In this document: piece after piece, positions 42,035-50,437 of the stretch
Numbering within the stretch: position 1 is the stretch's first letter
Layout: every line of letters starts with the position of its first letter
Origin: JAKLFA01 sp964450385
GTDB lineage: Bacteria; Omnitrophota; Gorgyraeia; Zapsychrales; JANLHA01
Length of the DNA: 64,000 nt
Reading direction: 5' to 3'
Assembly: GCA_964450385.1 (NCBI GenBank)
Contig: CAYVEC010000001.1
Location: 1 to 64,000, forward strand
Program-made: the position numbers and the translations under genes
The notes under the pieces: generated by a model
Seen by the model: the letters and a program-made list of their open reading frames with translations, nothing else
The model's database searches: none
Told to the model about the DNA's origin: nothing

Positions 42035-43618
42035 ATGACGACCAAGGAATTACAGACAGACGTTGATAAACTTGTCTCGATGGGCAAGAAGAAGGGATTC
42101 CTCACGTATGATGAGGTCAATGAGACGCTGTCTGAAAAAGTCGAGTCGTCCGAGGAGATCGATCAGGTTTTTGATATCCTCGACGGCAAGAATATTAAAG
42201 TCATCGAGTCGGAGGACACCGAGGTCATCGAGGAAGAGGAGCTCGAGGAGGAGAGCCGGGAACAGCAGGTCCGCCGGGTGCGGGCCGAGCAGAGCAAGGA
42301 GGATATTTATTCGGATAAATTCATCCCTCTCGACGATCCGGTGAAGATGTATCTGAAACAGATGGGGTCGATCCCGCTCTTGACCCGTGACGAGGAGATC
42401 GCCCTTGCCAAACGGATTGAGGAGACCGAACAGCGTTTGGCTGAGGCCCTGTATGTGACGGCCTACGCACGCAAAAGCGCCGTTGAGATGATCAAGCGGG
42501 TTCTGTCCGAGGAGGTCAATGTCGAGGACGTCATCAAGGATGAGCTCGAGCGCCGGCCCAAATTGATCAAGGACCTAAAAAATATTCTTGAGCAGGTGAA
42601 GAAAGCGCGGGTGGGGTCGGAGAAGTCGGCCAAACTGCTCTCTCAGTTTAAACTCACCGCGGCCTTTAATGAGAAGGTCGCCGAGGAGATCGATGAGCAT
42701 GCCCGTCGCCTGGAAAAGATCGAACGGCTCTTGAAGGTGAAGACGAAACGGGGTGATCACACGGCCCTTCGGAAGGAGCGGCAGCATCTTGTCCATGAGC
42801 TCGGGGCGCCGCTTAAGGATATCCGCGAGCAGATGCGCGTCATCCGGCTGCGTCAGTCTAAATTCAATAAGGCCAAGAAGCTCCTTGTTGAGGCGAATCT
42901 CCGTCTCGTGGTTAGTATCGCCAAGAAGTACATTAACCGCGGGCTCTCGTTCCTCGATCTTATTCAGGAGGGGAACATGGGGCTGATCCGCGCCGTCGAG
43001 AAGTTTGAGTATCAGCGGGGATATAAATTTTCAACGTATGCGACCTGGTGGATCCGTCAGGCCATTACGCGCTCGATCGCGGACCAGGCACGGACGATCC
43101 GGATCCCGGTCCATATGACTGAGACGATCAACAAGATCATCCGGATCTCACGGTTGTTTGTCCAGGAGTACGGCCGCGAGCCGTCGCCTCAGGAGATCGC
43201 GAAACAGATGCGGATCTCGGTGGTGAAGGTGAAGGAGATCATGAAGATTTCGCAGGTGCCGATCTCGCTTCAGACCCCGATCGGGGACGAGGGGGATACA
43301 AACTTTGGTGATTTTATAGAGGACAAAAAGGCGGTCTCTCCGGCGAACGCGACCCTTCATTCGATGCTGAAGGAGGAGATCGGCGAGGTCCTCCAGACCC
43401 TTGATGAACGGGAGCGCAAGATTCTTGAGCTTCGCTTCGGGATCCATGACGGCACGAGCCGAACCCTTGAAGAGGTGGGCAGTGAATTTAATGTGACGCG
43501 TGAACGCGTCCGGCAGATCGAATCCAAGGCCCTTCGAAAATTACGGCATCCCACACGCTCACGCCGCATCCAGCAGTTTTTGGATGTCTCGTTGCGTGAC
43601 GCTGAAGTTGTTTTTTGA
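42035..43618 (+). CDS. rpoD: RNA polymerase primary sigma factor RpoD
   Basis: 527 residues with region 1.1 (~1-60, FLTYDEVNETL), region 1.2 (DPVKMYLKQMGSIPLLTRDEEI) and a short non-conserved region. Regions 2.1-2.4 follow (FLDLIQEGNMGLIRAVEKF, KFSTYATWWIRQAITRSI), then region 3 and region 4.2 with its helix-turn-helix (LEEVGSEFNVTRERVRQIE). It would read the TTGACA/TATAAT promoters found in this window. The start is ATG 42035, with AAGAGGTGAG upstream. It follows dnaG by five bases. Confidence 0.97.
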   Translation: MTTKELQTDVDKLVSMGKKKGFLTYDEVNETLSEKVESSEEIDQVFDILDGKNIKVIESEDTEVIEEEELEEESREQQVRRVRAEQSKEDIYSDKFIPLDDPVKMYLKQMGSIPLLTRDEEIALAKRIEETEQRLAEALYVTAYARKSAVEMIKRVLSEEVNVEDVIKDELERRPKLIKDLKNILEQVKKARVGSEKSAKLLSQFKLTAAFNEKVAEEIDEHARRLEKIERLLKVKTKRGDHTALRKERQHLVHELGAPLKDIREQMRVIRLRQSKFNKAKKLLVEANLRLVVSIAKKYINRGLSFLDLIQEGNMGLIRAVEKFEYQRGYKFSTYATWWIRQAITRSIADQARTIRIPVHMTETINKIIRISRLFVQEYGREPSPQEIAKQMRISVVKVKEIMKISQVPISLQTPIGDEGDTNFGDFIEDKKAVSPANATLHSMLKEEIGEVLQTLDERERKILELRFGIHDGTSRTLEEVGSEFNVTRERVRQIESKALRKLRHPTRSRRIQQFLDVSLRDAEVVF

Positions 43619-43637
43619 TTGGTGCCTTGGTGACGTG

Positions 43638-43671
43638 CGGCCTGCTCTCTAAGAGGGCAGGCCGTTTTTTT
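43638..43671 (+). terminator. Intrinsic terminator after rpoD
   Basis: A hairpin with a stem of about 11-12 bp (43638-43649 with 43653-43664) is followed by TTTTTTT. Confidence 0.9.
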
Positions 43672-43683
43672 CTCGATGGGCTT

Positions 43684-43710
43684 TTGGACCAGCTGGTTTC
43701 ATGGTATATT
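43684..43710 (+). promoter_or_regulatory. Candidate promoter with extended -10
   Basis: TTGGAC at 43684-43689 and TGG-TATATT (-10 at 43705-43710) with a 15-base spacer. The spacing is short, but the TG extension compensates. It would serve the secreted protein gene at 43736. Confidence 0.5.
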
Positions 43711-43735
43711 TTGTATAGATAGGGGTGAGGGGCTC

Positions 43736-44596
43736 ATGAATCATAAGATCGTGTTAACGCTGTTATTGGTGGTGGGGCTCGCGATCGGGGCTGATGCCGC
43801 AGAACTTCCCGAGGCACCGGTCCTTGACGCGCCGATTATCGAGGTCTATAACGCGGTGATCATGGACATCTACGCAGCGGTCATGGCCTCGAAGCCTGAA
43901 TTCAAGGAGCTTCGCGACTTCGGTGAGGAGAACCTCTCGGTCAATCCTCAGGGGATCTATGCGATCGAGTATGCCTATCAGCCGGATGGAACCGACCGTA
44001 CCGAGTTGCCTTATCAATTTGCCGTCACGATTGATCCGGTGGAGGCGTGGACGTTCCCAGCCCAGAGCGACATGTTCAATTATGCCTTCCCCATTCTTCA
44101 GATGAAAATTTCTGGGTACCAGCGTCGGCATCCGCTGCGCAAGCAGTTTGATGTCATCCCTTTCATCCGGCGGTATGGTGAGAGGATTTCGAAAATTCAG
44201 CAGGAGCACATGCCCCTCATGATCTCGGTGCGCCCTGTTGCCGACACGGTCGAGGTCGGGGCAAACGTCGAGGTGGATGTCGTCCTCACGAATGTCAGCA
44301 AACGGCATATGTATGTCGCCCCGCTCAGTGACAAGACACTCTATTTTTTAATCGATGACCAGTATTGGGGCACGCCGCCCGGTAAGAATGTCTCCGTCCC
44401 TGCGACCAAGATCCTTTATGCCGGAGAAAGCCTGACGATGCGGTATCAGCTCGGTGTTTTTCACAAACCCCAGGTTCTCGAGGTCACCTGCCATTACCGC
44501 ATGGGGATCCGCGGGGTCACGCCCTACGGGCAGATCTCCCTACCGGTCGTCGCAGCGTCTCAGAGTCCCGCAGTTCCGCTTCGGAACGACCCATAG
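43736..44596 (+). CDS. Secreted protein of unknown function with C-terminal beta-sandwich
   Basis: 286 residues. ATG 43736 follows GGGGTGAGGGG. A Sec signal peptide covers residues 1-~21, cleaved after GADA. The middle (~30-150) has an EVYNAVIMDIYAAVM helix and aromatic strands. The C-terminal ~100 residues alternate short strands (VADTVEVGANVEVDVVLTNVS and a RYQL...LEVTCHYRM end) as in Ig-like/DUF folds. I do not recognise the family. It is alone between the rpoD terminator and the tRNA genes. Confidence 0.7.
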   Translation: MNHKIVLTLLLVVGLAIGADAAELPEAPVLDAPIIEVYNAVIMDIYAAVMASKPEFKELRDFGEENLSVNPQGIYAIEYAYQPDGTDRTELPYQFAVTIDPVEAWTFPAQSDMFNYAFPILQMKISGYQRRHPLRKQFDVIPFIRRYGERISKIQQEHMPLMISVRPVADTVEVGANVEVDVVLTNVSKRHMYVAPLSDKTLYFLIDDQYWGTPPGKNVSVPATKILYAGESLTMRYQLGVFHKPQVLEVTCHYRMGIRGVTPYGQISLPVVAASQSPAVPLRNDP

Positions 44597-44658
44597 GCTG
44601 GTCGCTCCGCCTGTCAGGGATCCTCACTGTTTTTTCATCGTTCTCTCAGGAAAAAGTC

Positions 44659-44686
44659 TTTACAGCTGTATAAAATTTGCTATAAT
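44659..44686 (+). promoter_or_regulatory. Promoter of the tRNA-Ile2/tRNA-Val unit
   Basis: TTTACA at 44659-44664 and TATAAT at 44681-44686 with a 16-base spacer, about 57 bases before the first tRNA. Confidence 0.7.
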
Positions 44687-44743
44687 TAGGTTCAATTTTT
44701 ACATTATATCAATACTTCTTATAATGTTATTTGAAAAGTTCAC

Positions 44744-44817
44744 GGGCCCATAGCTCAGCTGGTGAGAGCAGTGGACTCATAATCCATTGGTCCCTGGTTC
44801 AAGTCCAGGTGGGCCCA
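44744..44817 (+). tRNA. tRNA-Ile2 (CAT anticodon, lysidine type)
   Basis: A full cloverleaf of 74 bases: acceptor GGGCCCA/TGGGCCC, D arm 44753-44769, anticodon loop CTCATAA with CAT at 44778-44780, T arm CCTGG-TTCAAGT-CCAGG. CAT could mean Met. However, the arm after the anticodon and the TTGGTC...CTGGTTCAAGTCCAG region closely match the E. coli ileX/ileY type, whose C34 is changed to lysidine by TilS to read AUA. The CCA end is not encoded. Confidence 0.85.
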
Positions 44818-44851
44818 GATATATGATGAGACACTGATATGGGCATACTTT

Positions 44852-44928
44852 GGGCGCATAGCTCAGCTGGTTAGAGCGCTACGTTCACATCGTAGAGGTC
44901 GAAGGTTCGAGTCCTTCTGTGCCCACCA
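44852..44928 (+). tRNA. tRNA-Val (CAC anticodon)
   Basis: Cloverleaf with acceptor GGGCGCA/TGTGCCC (one G-U pair), D arm 44861-44877, anticodon stem CTACG/CGTAG, loop TTCACAT with CAC at 44886-44888, and T arm GAAGG-TTCGAGT-CCTTC. CCA is encoded at 44926-44928. It lies 34 bases after tRNA-Ile2 and is probably co-transcribed. Confidence 0.93.
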
Positions 44929-45011
44929 TTTTTACCTGACGGAGGACCGGTCTCAGTGCGGCAAGTCTGCCAGAGCCCGGTCAGGATCATGTGCTAACTG
45001 AGGATCGCAGA

Positions 45012-45740
45012 GTGTCTGAAAACCATGTTTTGGAAACAGTTCGAAAACTAGTTGAACTTCAAAAGTACGATAGTCAGATCTTCGCGCTCAAACGAGATGC
45101 CGAGGATAAGCCCGCCCTGCTCCAACAGCTCCAGGCCGAGTTTGAATCCAAGAAGGCCACACTGAAAAAAGTCGAAGCTGATTTTAAGGCGATCCAGGTC
45201 GCGCGCCACACCTTAGAAGGTGATCTCGCGGCGAAGGAAGAGGCTATTCGCAAGTCAGACGGCCAGCTCGCCCAGATCAAGACGAACAAGGAATATCAGG
45301 CCAAGATCAAAGAGACCGAGGGGCTGAAGGCCGATGCCTCGATGATCGAGGAAAAGATCCTGCTTTCGTATGATCAGGCCGATGCCATCAAGTCGGACCT
45401 CGAGCGTGAGAAGGGGCATGTGGCGAAGGAAGAAGAGGCCTATCAGGCGAAGAAACGAGTCCTCGATCAGGAGATCGCTGATATCAGCGCACGTATCAAA
45501 GATCTAGAGGGCCGGCGCGCGGCTCTTCTCGAGGGGATCGATAAGCCAATCCTGCAGCGGTATGAGAAGATTCTTCAGCATAAGGATGGTCTCGCGATTG
45601 TGCCGGTGACGGATGTCTGCGGTGGGTGTTTTATGAATGTTCCGGTCCAGGTCATCAATGAGATCAAGAAACATGAAGACCTGATCAGTTGTGAGATGTG
45701 CGCGCGTTTGCTTTATATCAAGGAAGATATGCTGTCGTGA
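45012..45740 (+). CDS. Coiled-coil zinc-ribbon protein (C4-type)
   Basis: About 242 residues. A long helical hairpin (~10-185), rich in Lys/Glu/Ala heptads, ends in a C4 zinc ribbon: VCGGCFMNVP and CEMCARLLY (~200-235). This matches the widespread C4-type zinc-ribbon family (CT398/CdsZ-like) often next to RNase H and rnpB genes. Its role, nucleic-acid or secretion related, is not settled. The start is GTG 45012, seven bases after AGGA; GTG 44991 is possible. The stop overlaps the next start (GTGA). Confidence 0.85.
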   Translation: MSENHVLETVRKLVELQKYDSQIFALKRDAEDKPALLQQLQAEFESKKATLKKVEADFKAIQVARHTLEGDLAAKEEAIRKSDGQLAQIKTNKEYQAKIKETEGLKADASMIEEKILLSYDQADAIKSDLEREKGHVAKEEEAYQAKKRVLDQEIADISARIKDLEGRRAALLEGIDKPILQRYEKILQHKDGLAIVPVTDVCGGCFMNVPVQVINEIKKHEDLISCEMCARLLYIKEDMLS

Positions 45741-46195
45741 GAACGATTGAGATCCATAGCGATGGGGCGTGCAGCGGAAATCCCGGTCCGGCGGGGGTAG
45801 GATGTGTTCTTTCTGAGGATGGCGCTGAGGTCCAGACGGTCTCGCAGTATATTGGCGAAGCTACAAATAATATCGCGGAGTATATGGCCCTGATTTATGG
45901 CCTGCAGGCCGCGTTGATCTGCCGTGCCGATCGTGTCGTGGCCAAGAGCGATAGCGAGCTCATGTGCCGTCAGATCCAGGGTCTCTATCAGGTCAAAAAT
46001 CCGCAGATCAAGGTTCTGTTCGATCAGGTTCAGCATCTCATCAGCGGGTTCCGTTCTTTTTCAATCGAGCACGTCGTTCGGGAGCATAATAAAGCGGCCG
46101 ACCGGCTGGCTCGTCAGGCTATTAAGCATGGGCAGACGCAGATGCTTGCCTCGGCGATGAACGCCGGGGAGGAAAGTCCGAGCTCCGGAGGATAA
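45737..46195 (+). CDS. RNase HI family protein
   Basis: 152 residues. The acidic site is complete: IHSDGACSGNPG (Asp), NNIAEYMAL (Glu), KSDSELM (Asp) and the C-terminal NKAADRLARQA (Asp). The fold ends near residue 130. The last ~23 codons, down to the TAA at 46195, lie inside the RNase P RNA gene and encode a low-complexity tail (GEESPSSGG). It cleaves RNA in RNA-DNA hybrids. GTG 45737 overlaps the upstream stop. Confidence 0.92.
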   Translation: MRTIEIHSDGACSGNPGPAGVGCVLSEDGAEVQTVSQYIGEATNNIAEYMALIYGLQAALICRADRVVAKSDSELMCRQIQGLYQVKNPQIKVLFDQVQHLISGFRSFSIEHVVREHNKAADRLARQAIKHGQTQMLASAMNAGEESPSSGG

Positions 46196-46492
46196 TGCAC
46201 CCTGGTAATGCAGGGCCTTTCTCGCTCGCGCGAGGAAGAGGATCAGAGCAACAGAGACGAGTTCCCCCTAACGGGGGAGGTGAAACGGGCAATCTCTGCA
46301 TGGAGCAATGCCAAATAGGAGGGCAGCGCGGTCCCGCGAGGGACAGGCGCACGAGGTGATCCGCTTCGTTATGACCCTCGGGTAGGCTGCAAGAGTCTGC
46401 GGGGTGACCTGCAGGGTGAGTTGAATAAGCATCGCCCTAGATCGATGATTTTTTTTAGGGTGACAGAACTCGGCTTATCGTCTGCCTGTGCG
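46126..46492 (+). ncRNA. rnpB: RNase P RNA, bacterial type A-like
   Basis: About 367 bases. P1 pairs 46126-46138 with 46479-46491. P2 pairs the GATGCTT near 46141 with AAGCATC near 46428. A small P3 hairpin (CGGCG/CGCCG) precedes the conserved GGGGAGGAAAGTCCGAGCTCC. CR-IV-like GCAATGCCAAATAGGAGGGC, GGGTAGGCTGC and the universal GACAGAACTCGGCTTATCG follow. P1 plus a T7 run also makes the terminator. P3 is much smaller than in E. coli. The 5' 70 bases overlap the RNase HI gene. Confidence 0.95.
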
Positions 46493-46499
46493 TTTTTTT
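46479..46499 (+). terminator. rnpB 3' end terminator (P1 arm plus T tract)
   Basis: The 3' arm of P1 is followed by TTTTTTT at 46493-46499, so the P1 helix can act as, or overlap, the termination hairpin. Confidence 0.65.
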
Positions 46500-46547
46500 C
46501 GACGATTGTAGTGGGTAGGATCATTAATTCACGAGGAGGTTACAGAC

Positions 46548-47297
46548 ATGTCAGGACATTCAAAGTGGGCAACCATTAAGCATAAAAAGGCTGCGGCCGA
46601 TGCCAAGAGGGGAGCGGTATTTACCAAATTGACGAAGGAGATCACGGCGGCAGCAAAGGCCGGCGGCGGGGACATTGAGAGCAATATCCGTCTTCGGACC
46701 GCGATCGCGAGGGCCAAGTCATTTAATATGCCGAGCTCCAATATTGATAACGCGCTTAAGAAGGGGACGGGTGAGCTTCCAGGGGTCACCTATGAGGAGG
46801 TTGTCTTTGACGCCTATGCCCCCGGCGGGGTCGCGGTCCTCATTGAGGGGTTGACCGATAATAAGAATCGGACCACGGCCGAGATCCGGAACATTCTTAA
46901 CAAGAAGAACGGCAGTATGGCCGGTGCCGGGTCCACGGCCTGGATGTTTAGCGCCAAGGGCGTGATCGTTGTCAAGAAAGACGCGGTGAGCGAGGATGAA
47001 TTGATGGAGGCGGCCCTGGAGGCTGGGGCCGAGGACATCAGCACCGAGGGAGACCTGTTTGAGGTGACCTGTGAGCCGACGGCCTTTGCTCAGGTGAGGG
47101 CGGCCCTGGAGGCGAAAAAGATCGCGCTTGAATCCGCTGAATTGACCAAGGTGCCGAGTTCGATGGTCAAGGTCACCGGGAATGACGCCCGGCAGGTCTT
47201 GGCCCTCATGGGCGCCCTCGAGGAGCATGAGGATGTCCAGGCGGTCCATGCGAACTTTGATATTTCTGACGAAGAAATGGATAGTCTGGCTGAATAA
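46548..47297 (+). CDS. yebC: YebC/PmpR family regulatory protein
   Basis: 249 residues. The N-terminal signature GHSKWATIKHKKAAADAKRGAVFTKL is nearly invariant in the family. It is followed by NIRLRTAIARAKSFNMPSSNI and NRTTAEIRNILNKKNG. Members act as transcription regulators or, as recently shown, help ribosomes at polyproline stretches. A GAGGAGG site precedes ATG 46548. It is followed by ruvC one base after its stop, the classical yebC-ruvC-ruvA order. Confidence 0.96.
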   Translation: MSGHSKWATIKHKKAAADAKRGAVFTKLTKEITAAAKAGGGDIESNIRLRTAIARAKSFNMPSSNIDNALKKGTGELPGVTYEEVVFDAYAPGGVAVLIEGLTDNKNRTTAEIRNILNKKNGSMAGAGSTAWMFSAKGVIVVKKDAVSEDELMEAALEAGAEDISTEGDLFEVTCEPTAFAQVRAALEAKKIALESAELTKVPSSMVKVTGNDARQVLALMGALEEHEDVQAVHANFDISDEEMDSLAE

Positions 47298-47298
47298 T

Positions 47299-47790
47299 AT
47301 GGTCATTCTAGGGGTGGATCCGGGGCTTAACGCGACCGGGTACGGGGTGATTGAGGTTGAGGGCGGGGGGATGCCTCCGCGTCTGCGGCTCTGTGAGGCG
47401 GGGACGATTAATCCGAAAAAGAAAGACCGTCTGCCCCAGCGACTGGCAACGGTCTACAAGAATCTGACCGAGATCATCGCCCAGTATCACCCTTCTGTTG
47501 TTGTTCTTGAGAAATTGTTTGCGCATTATAAACATCCGGCCACCGCGTTTGTCATGGGTCATGTGCGCGGGGTGATCTGTCTCGCTTGTGCCCATACCGG
47601 GGTTGAGCTTGAGGAGCATAGCGTCAAACGGATCCGGAAGGCGGTCCTGGGCAACGGGAACGCCACGAAGCTCCAGACGCGCGCGTCAGTCGCCCATATC
47701 CTGAAGCTCAATGCCGAGGAGCTGACCCTTGATGCGAGTGACGCCTTGGCGTTGAGTTTGGGCTATATTTACATGCAGCATTTATCATAA
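47299..47790 (+). CDS. ruvC: Holliday junction resolvase RuvC
   Basis: 163 residues: LGVDPGLNATGYG (catalytic Asp), VVLEKLF (Glu) and DASDALALSLGY with the terminal Asp pair. This is the complete D-E-D-D site. It resolves four-way DNA junctions as a dimer. The start is ATG 47299, directly after the yebC stop; longer frames in the yebC gene are not used. ruvB is not in this window. Confidence 0.96.
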   Translation: MVILGVDPGLNATGYGVIEVEGGGMPPRLRLCEAGTINPKKKDRLPQRLATVYKNLTEIIAQYHPSVVVLEKLFAHYKHPATAFVMGHVRGVICLACAHTGVELEEHSVKRIRKAVLGNGNATKLQTRASVAHILKLNAEELTLDASDALALSLGYIYMQHLS

Positions 47791-47814
47791 TCGAGGCTGC
47801 CGAGGGACCGAACG

Positions 47815-48453
47815 ATGATCGCACGAATAACAGGCGCCCTGATCGACACAAAGGATATGACGGCCCTGATTGATGTCCAGGGGGTCTGTTATGAGATCCT
47901 TGTTCCGACCTCGATCCTCAGCCGGCTGGCCGAGGCTGTTGATGCGAACGGTCGGGTGTCCCTTATTATCTATGATTATATTCAACTTTCCCCGGCGAAG
48001 GGGAATCCGACACTCGTGGGTTTTCTCAACGCGATCGAACGGGATTTCTTTTTGGATTTTATTAAGGTGTCGGGGATCGGGCCACGGGCTGCGGTGAAGG
48101 CCCTTGATCAGCCGATCTCGGTCATCGCGGACGCGATCGCGCGTGGGGACGCGAAATTTTTACAGTCCCTGCCGGGGATCGGTCAGCAGAAGGCCAAGGA
48201 GATCGTTGCCAAGCTTCAGAACAAGGTCGGAAAATACGGTTTGATCCAGGACCAGCCTGGCGCGCCTGTCGAGGCGGCTGGTTCTGGAGACGTCCCTGCC
48301 TGGCAGACGGAGGCCCTGGATGTCCTTCTTCAGTTGCAGTATAAAAAGGCCGAGGCCCTGCGGATGATCGAGGGGGCGATTGCGCATACCCCAGGTCTCT
48401 CGTCGGCGGAGGACCTTTTAAATGAAATTTATAAACAAAGGATCGTTGCCTAA
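47815..48453 (+). CDS. ruvA: Holliday junction DNA helicase subunit RuvA
   Basis: 212 residues: an N-terminal OB fold (MIARITGALIDTKD...), two helix-hairpin-helix motifs (VSGIGPRAAVKAL and LPGIGQQKAKEIV) and a C-terminal three-helix domain that binds RuvB (LDVLLQLQYKKAEALRMI). It ends on the first base of scpB. Confidence 0.95.
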   Translation: MIARITGALIDTKDMTALIDVQGVCYEILVPTSILSRLAEAVDANGRVSLIIYDYIQLSPAKGNPTLVGFLNAIERDFFLDFIKVSGIGPRAAVKALDQPISVIADAIARGDAKFLQSLPGIGQQKAKEIVAKLQNKVGKYGLIQDQPGAPVEAAGSGDVPAWQTEALDVLLQLQYKKAEALRMIEGAIAHTPGLSSAEDLLNEIYKQRIVA

Positions 48454-49355
48454 TGGATGATCAGGGCCAGAATTATATGAAGGGGGCCGTCGAGGCGTTA
48501 TTGTTCATCAGCGACAAACCGATCACCGTTGACCAGATGCGCGAGGCGCTTGAGACCCTCGAGCCCTCGGAGATCAAGGCGTTGGTCGCAGCTATTGAGA
48601 AAGAGTATGCCGAGACGGACCGGGGGATGCGGATCGTCGAGATCGCCGGCGGATTTCAGATGCTGAGCAGCCCCCAGTACGCCGAGTACATACGGAATTT
48701 ATTTAAGACCCGGGTGAAGGAGAAGTTATCCCGGCCGGCCTTGGAGGCGCTCGCGATCAGCGCCTATCGTCAGCCGGTCTCGCGGTCGGATATCGAGATG
48801 ATTCGCGGGGTAAATTCGGACGGGGTCGTGACCCATTTATTGGAAAAGGGACTGATCAAGATCGTGGGCCGAAAGGATGTCCCGGGGCGGCCGTTCCTTT
48901 ATGGGACGACGAAGGCGTTCTTGGAATATTTTGGATTGAAGGAACTCAAGGATCTTCCCAAACTCGAGGATTTTGCCGCGACGATAGATCAGCATGGCGC
49001 GCCGGGCGGTGAGGGGAGCGGGGATCTCTTTTTCAGCAATGCCGGCGAATCGGTGGAGACTTCGGTCGCAGGTCTCGGCGATGACCATGTGAATCAGTCC
49101 TTTGCCCGTGAGGCCGTCTATCTTGACGACCCGGATGCCGAGAGGGCGGCCCTGCCGGATTCCGGCGATGGGCGTGACGCGGCGGAGGGTCTCGAGACCG
49201 ACGATCGTCCTGAGGAGGCGGTAACGGATCTCAAGAAGGTCATGGATGAATTGAACCGGGGTGAGGGCGGTGATGGGGAGGCGACAGCGGGATTGACCGA
49301 AGCGCCCGAGCCGTCAGTTCACGCCGCGCCCCTTGAGGGATCAGCGGAACGTTAA
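48453..49355 (+). CDS. scpB: Segregation and condensation protein ScpB, long C-terminal tail
   Basis: 300 residues. The two winged-helix domains fill ~1-185 (AVEALLFISDKPIT, GGFQMLSSPQYAEYI, LSRPALEALAISAYRQPVSR, GRPFLYGTT). The last ~110 residues are an acidic, Asp/Glu/Gly/Ala-rich, probably disordered tail that most ScpB proteins lack. It bridges SMC heads through ScpA; scpA is not in the window, smc is at 33663. Confidence 0.93.
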   Translation: MDDQGQNYMKGAVEALLFISDKPITVDQMREALETLEPSEIKALVAAIEKEYAETDRGMRIVEIAGGFQMLSSPQYAEYIRNLFKTRVKEKLSRPALEALAISAYRQPVSRSDIEMIRGVNSDGVVTHLLEKGLIKIVGRKDVPGRPFLYGTTKAFLEYFGLKELKDLPKLEDFAATIDQHGAPGGEGSGDLFFSNAGESVETSVAGLGDDHVNQSFAREAVYLDDPDAERAALPDSGDGRDAAEGLETDDRPEEAVTDLKKVMDELNRGEGGDGEATAGLTEAPEPSVHAAPLEGSAER

Positions 49356-49369
49356 CCGTGAGGTGAGCC

Positions 49370-50425
49370 ATGTCGTTAGCGGAATATCGGAAAAAGATCG
49401 ATGCCCTGGATGATCGGATCGTGCGTCTGCTCAATCAGCGCGCGCGGGTCAGCCAGAAGATCGGTGAGCTGAAGGCCCGGCATCAGGCCGGGGTCTATGT
49501 CTCGTCCCGGGAACAGGAGGTTCTCCGCCGGGTGAAGGCCGCGAGCCGCGGCCCGATGACCCCGGAGGCCCTTGAGGCGGTCTACCGTGAGATCATGTCG
49601 TCGGCCCTGTCCCTTGAGAAATCCCTGCAGATCGCCTATCTTGGGCCGCAGGCCTCATTTACGAATTTGGCCGCGGTCCGGAAATTCGGGTCGCAGGTTG
49701 AATATAGTTCGTGCACCACGATCTCGGAGGTGTTCGCGAAGGTCGAGAATGGGGATTGCGATTATGGGGTGGTCCCGATCGAGAATTCGATTGAGGGGGC
49801 GGTGACCAATACGTTCGATCTTCTTGTTGATTCGGAGTTGAAGATCTGCGCGCATTCGGTGATGGAGATCTCGCACAATTTGTTATCAAAGACGACGATC
49901 GATAAGGTGCGGAAGGTCTATTCAAAGAGCGAGGTCTTTGCCCAATGTCGGAATTGGCTTCACCAGCATTTGCCTGAGGTCGAGCTCATTGAGGTTTCCT
50001 CGAGCGCCCGGGCGGCCCAGTTGGCGGGGAAGGAAAAGGGAACGGCCGCGGTGGCATCGCTCTTGGCCGCGGATCTGTATCACTTGCAGATCCTTAAGAA
50101 AGGGATCGAGGATTTTTCGCACAACGTGACACGATTTTTGGTCATCGCCAAGAGTGACGCGAATCCAACAGGAAATGACCGGACATCGATCCTGTTCTCG
50201 ATCCGGGATAAGGTCGGGGCCCTGCACGATATGCTCGCCCCATTTTATAAGCACGGGATCAATCTGACCAAGATTGAGTCTCGTCCCTCTAAGAAAAAGG
50301 CGTGGGATTATTATTTCTTTGTGGATTTTGAGGGGCATCGTGATGACCCGAAGGTCCAGACCGCGTTAAAGCATTTGGATGGAATGTGTAAATATTTAAA
50401 AGTCCTCGGGTCGTACCCGGCGTAG
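49370..50425 (+). CDS. pheA: Chorismate mutase/prephenate dehydratase (P-protein)
   Basis: 351 residues. It has an AroQ chorismate mutase (~1-85, IDALDDRIVRLLNQRARVSQKIGELK), a prephenate dehydratase (~87-270, AYLGPQASFTNLAA, VPIENSIEGAV, SHNVTRF) and a C-terminal ACT domain with the ESRP motif that senses phenylalanine. It makes phenylpyruvate from chorismate. It starts the aromatic run pheA-hisC-aroF-tyrA. Confidence 0.97.
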   Translation: MSLAEYRKKIDALDDRIVRLLNQRARVSQKIGELKARHQAGVYVSSREQEVLRRVKAASRGPMTPEALEAVYREIMSSALSLEKSLQIAYLGPQASFTNLAAVRKFGSQVEYSSCTTISEVFAKVENGDCDYGVVPIENSIEGAVTNTFDLLVDSELKICAHSVMEISHNLLSKTTIDKVRKVYSKSEVFAQCRNWLHQHLPEVELIEVSSSARAAQLAGKEKGTAAVASLLAADLYHLQILKKGIEDFSHNVTRFLVIAKSDANPTGNDRTSILFSIRDKVGALHDMLAPFYKHGINLTKIESRPSKKKAWDYYFFVDFEGHRDDPKVQTALKHLDGMCKYLKVLGSYPA

Positions 50426-50437
50426 AGAAGAGACGCG

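Noticed and set aside
44744..44817. CAT-anticodon tRNA as elongator or initiator Met
   Set aside because: The anticodon arm and T-arm sequence resemble tRNA-Ile2 (lysidine) far more than tRNA-Met, and the initiator features (three G-C pairs, unpaired 1-72) are missing.
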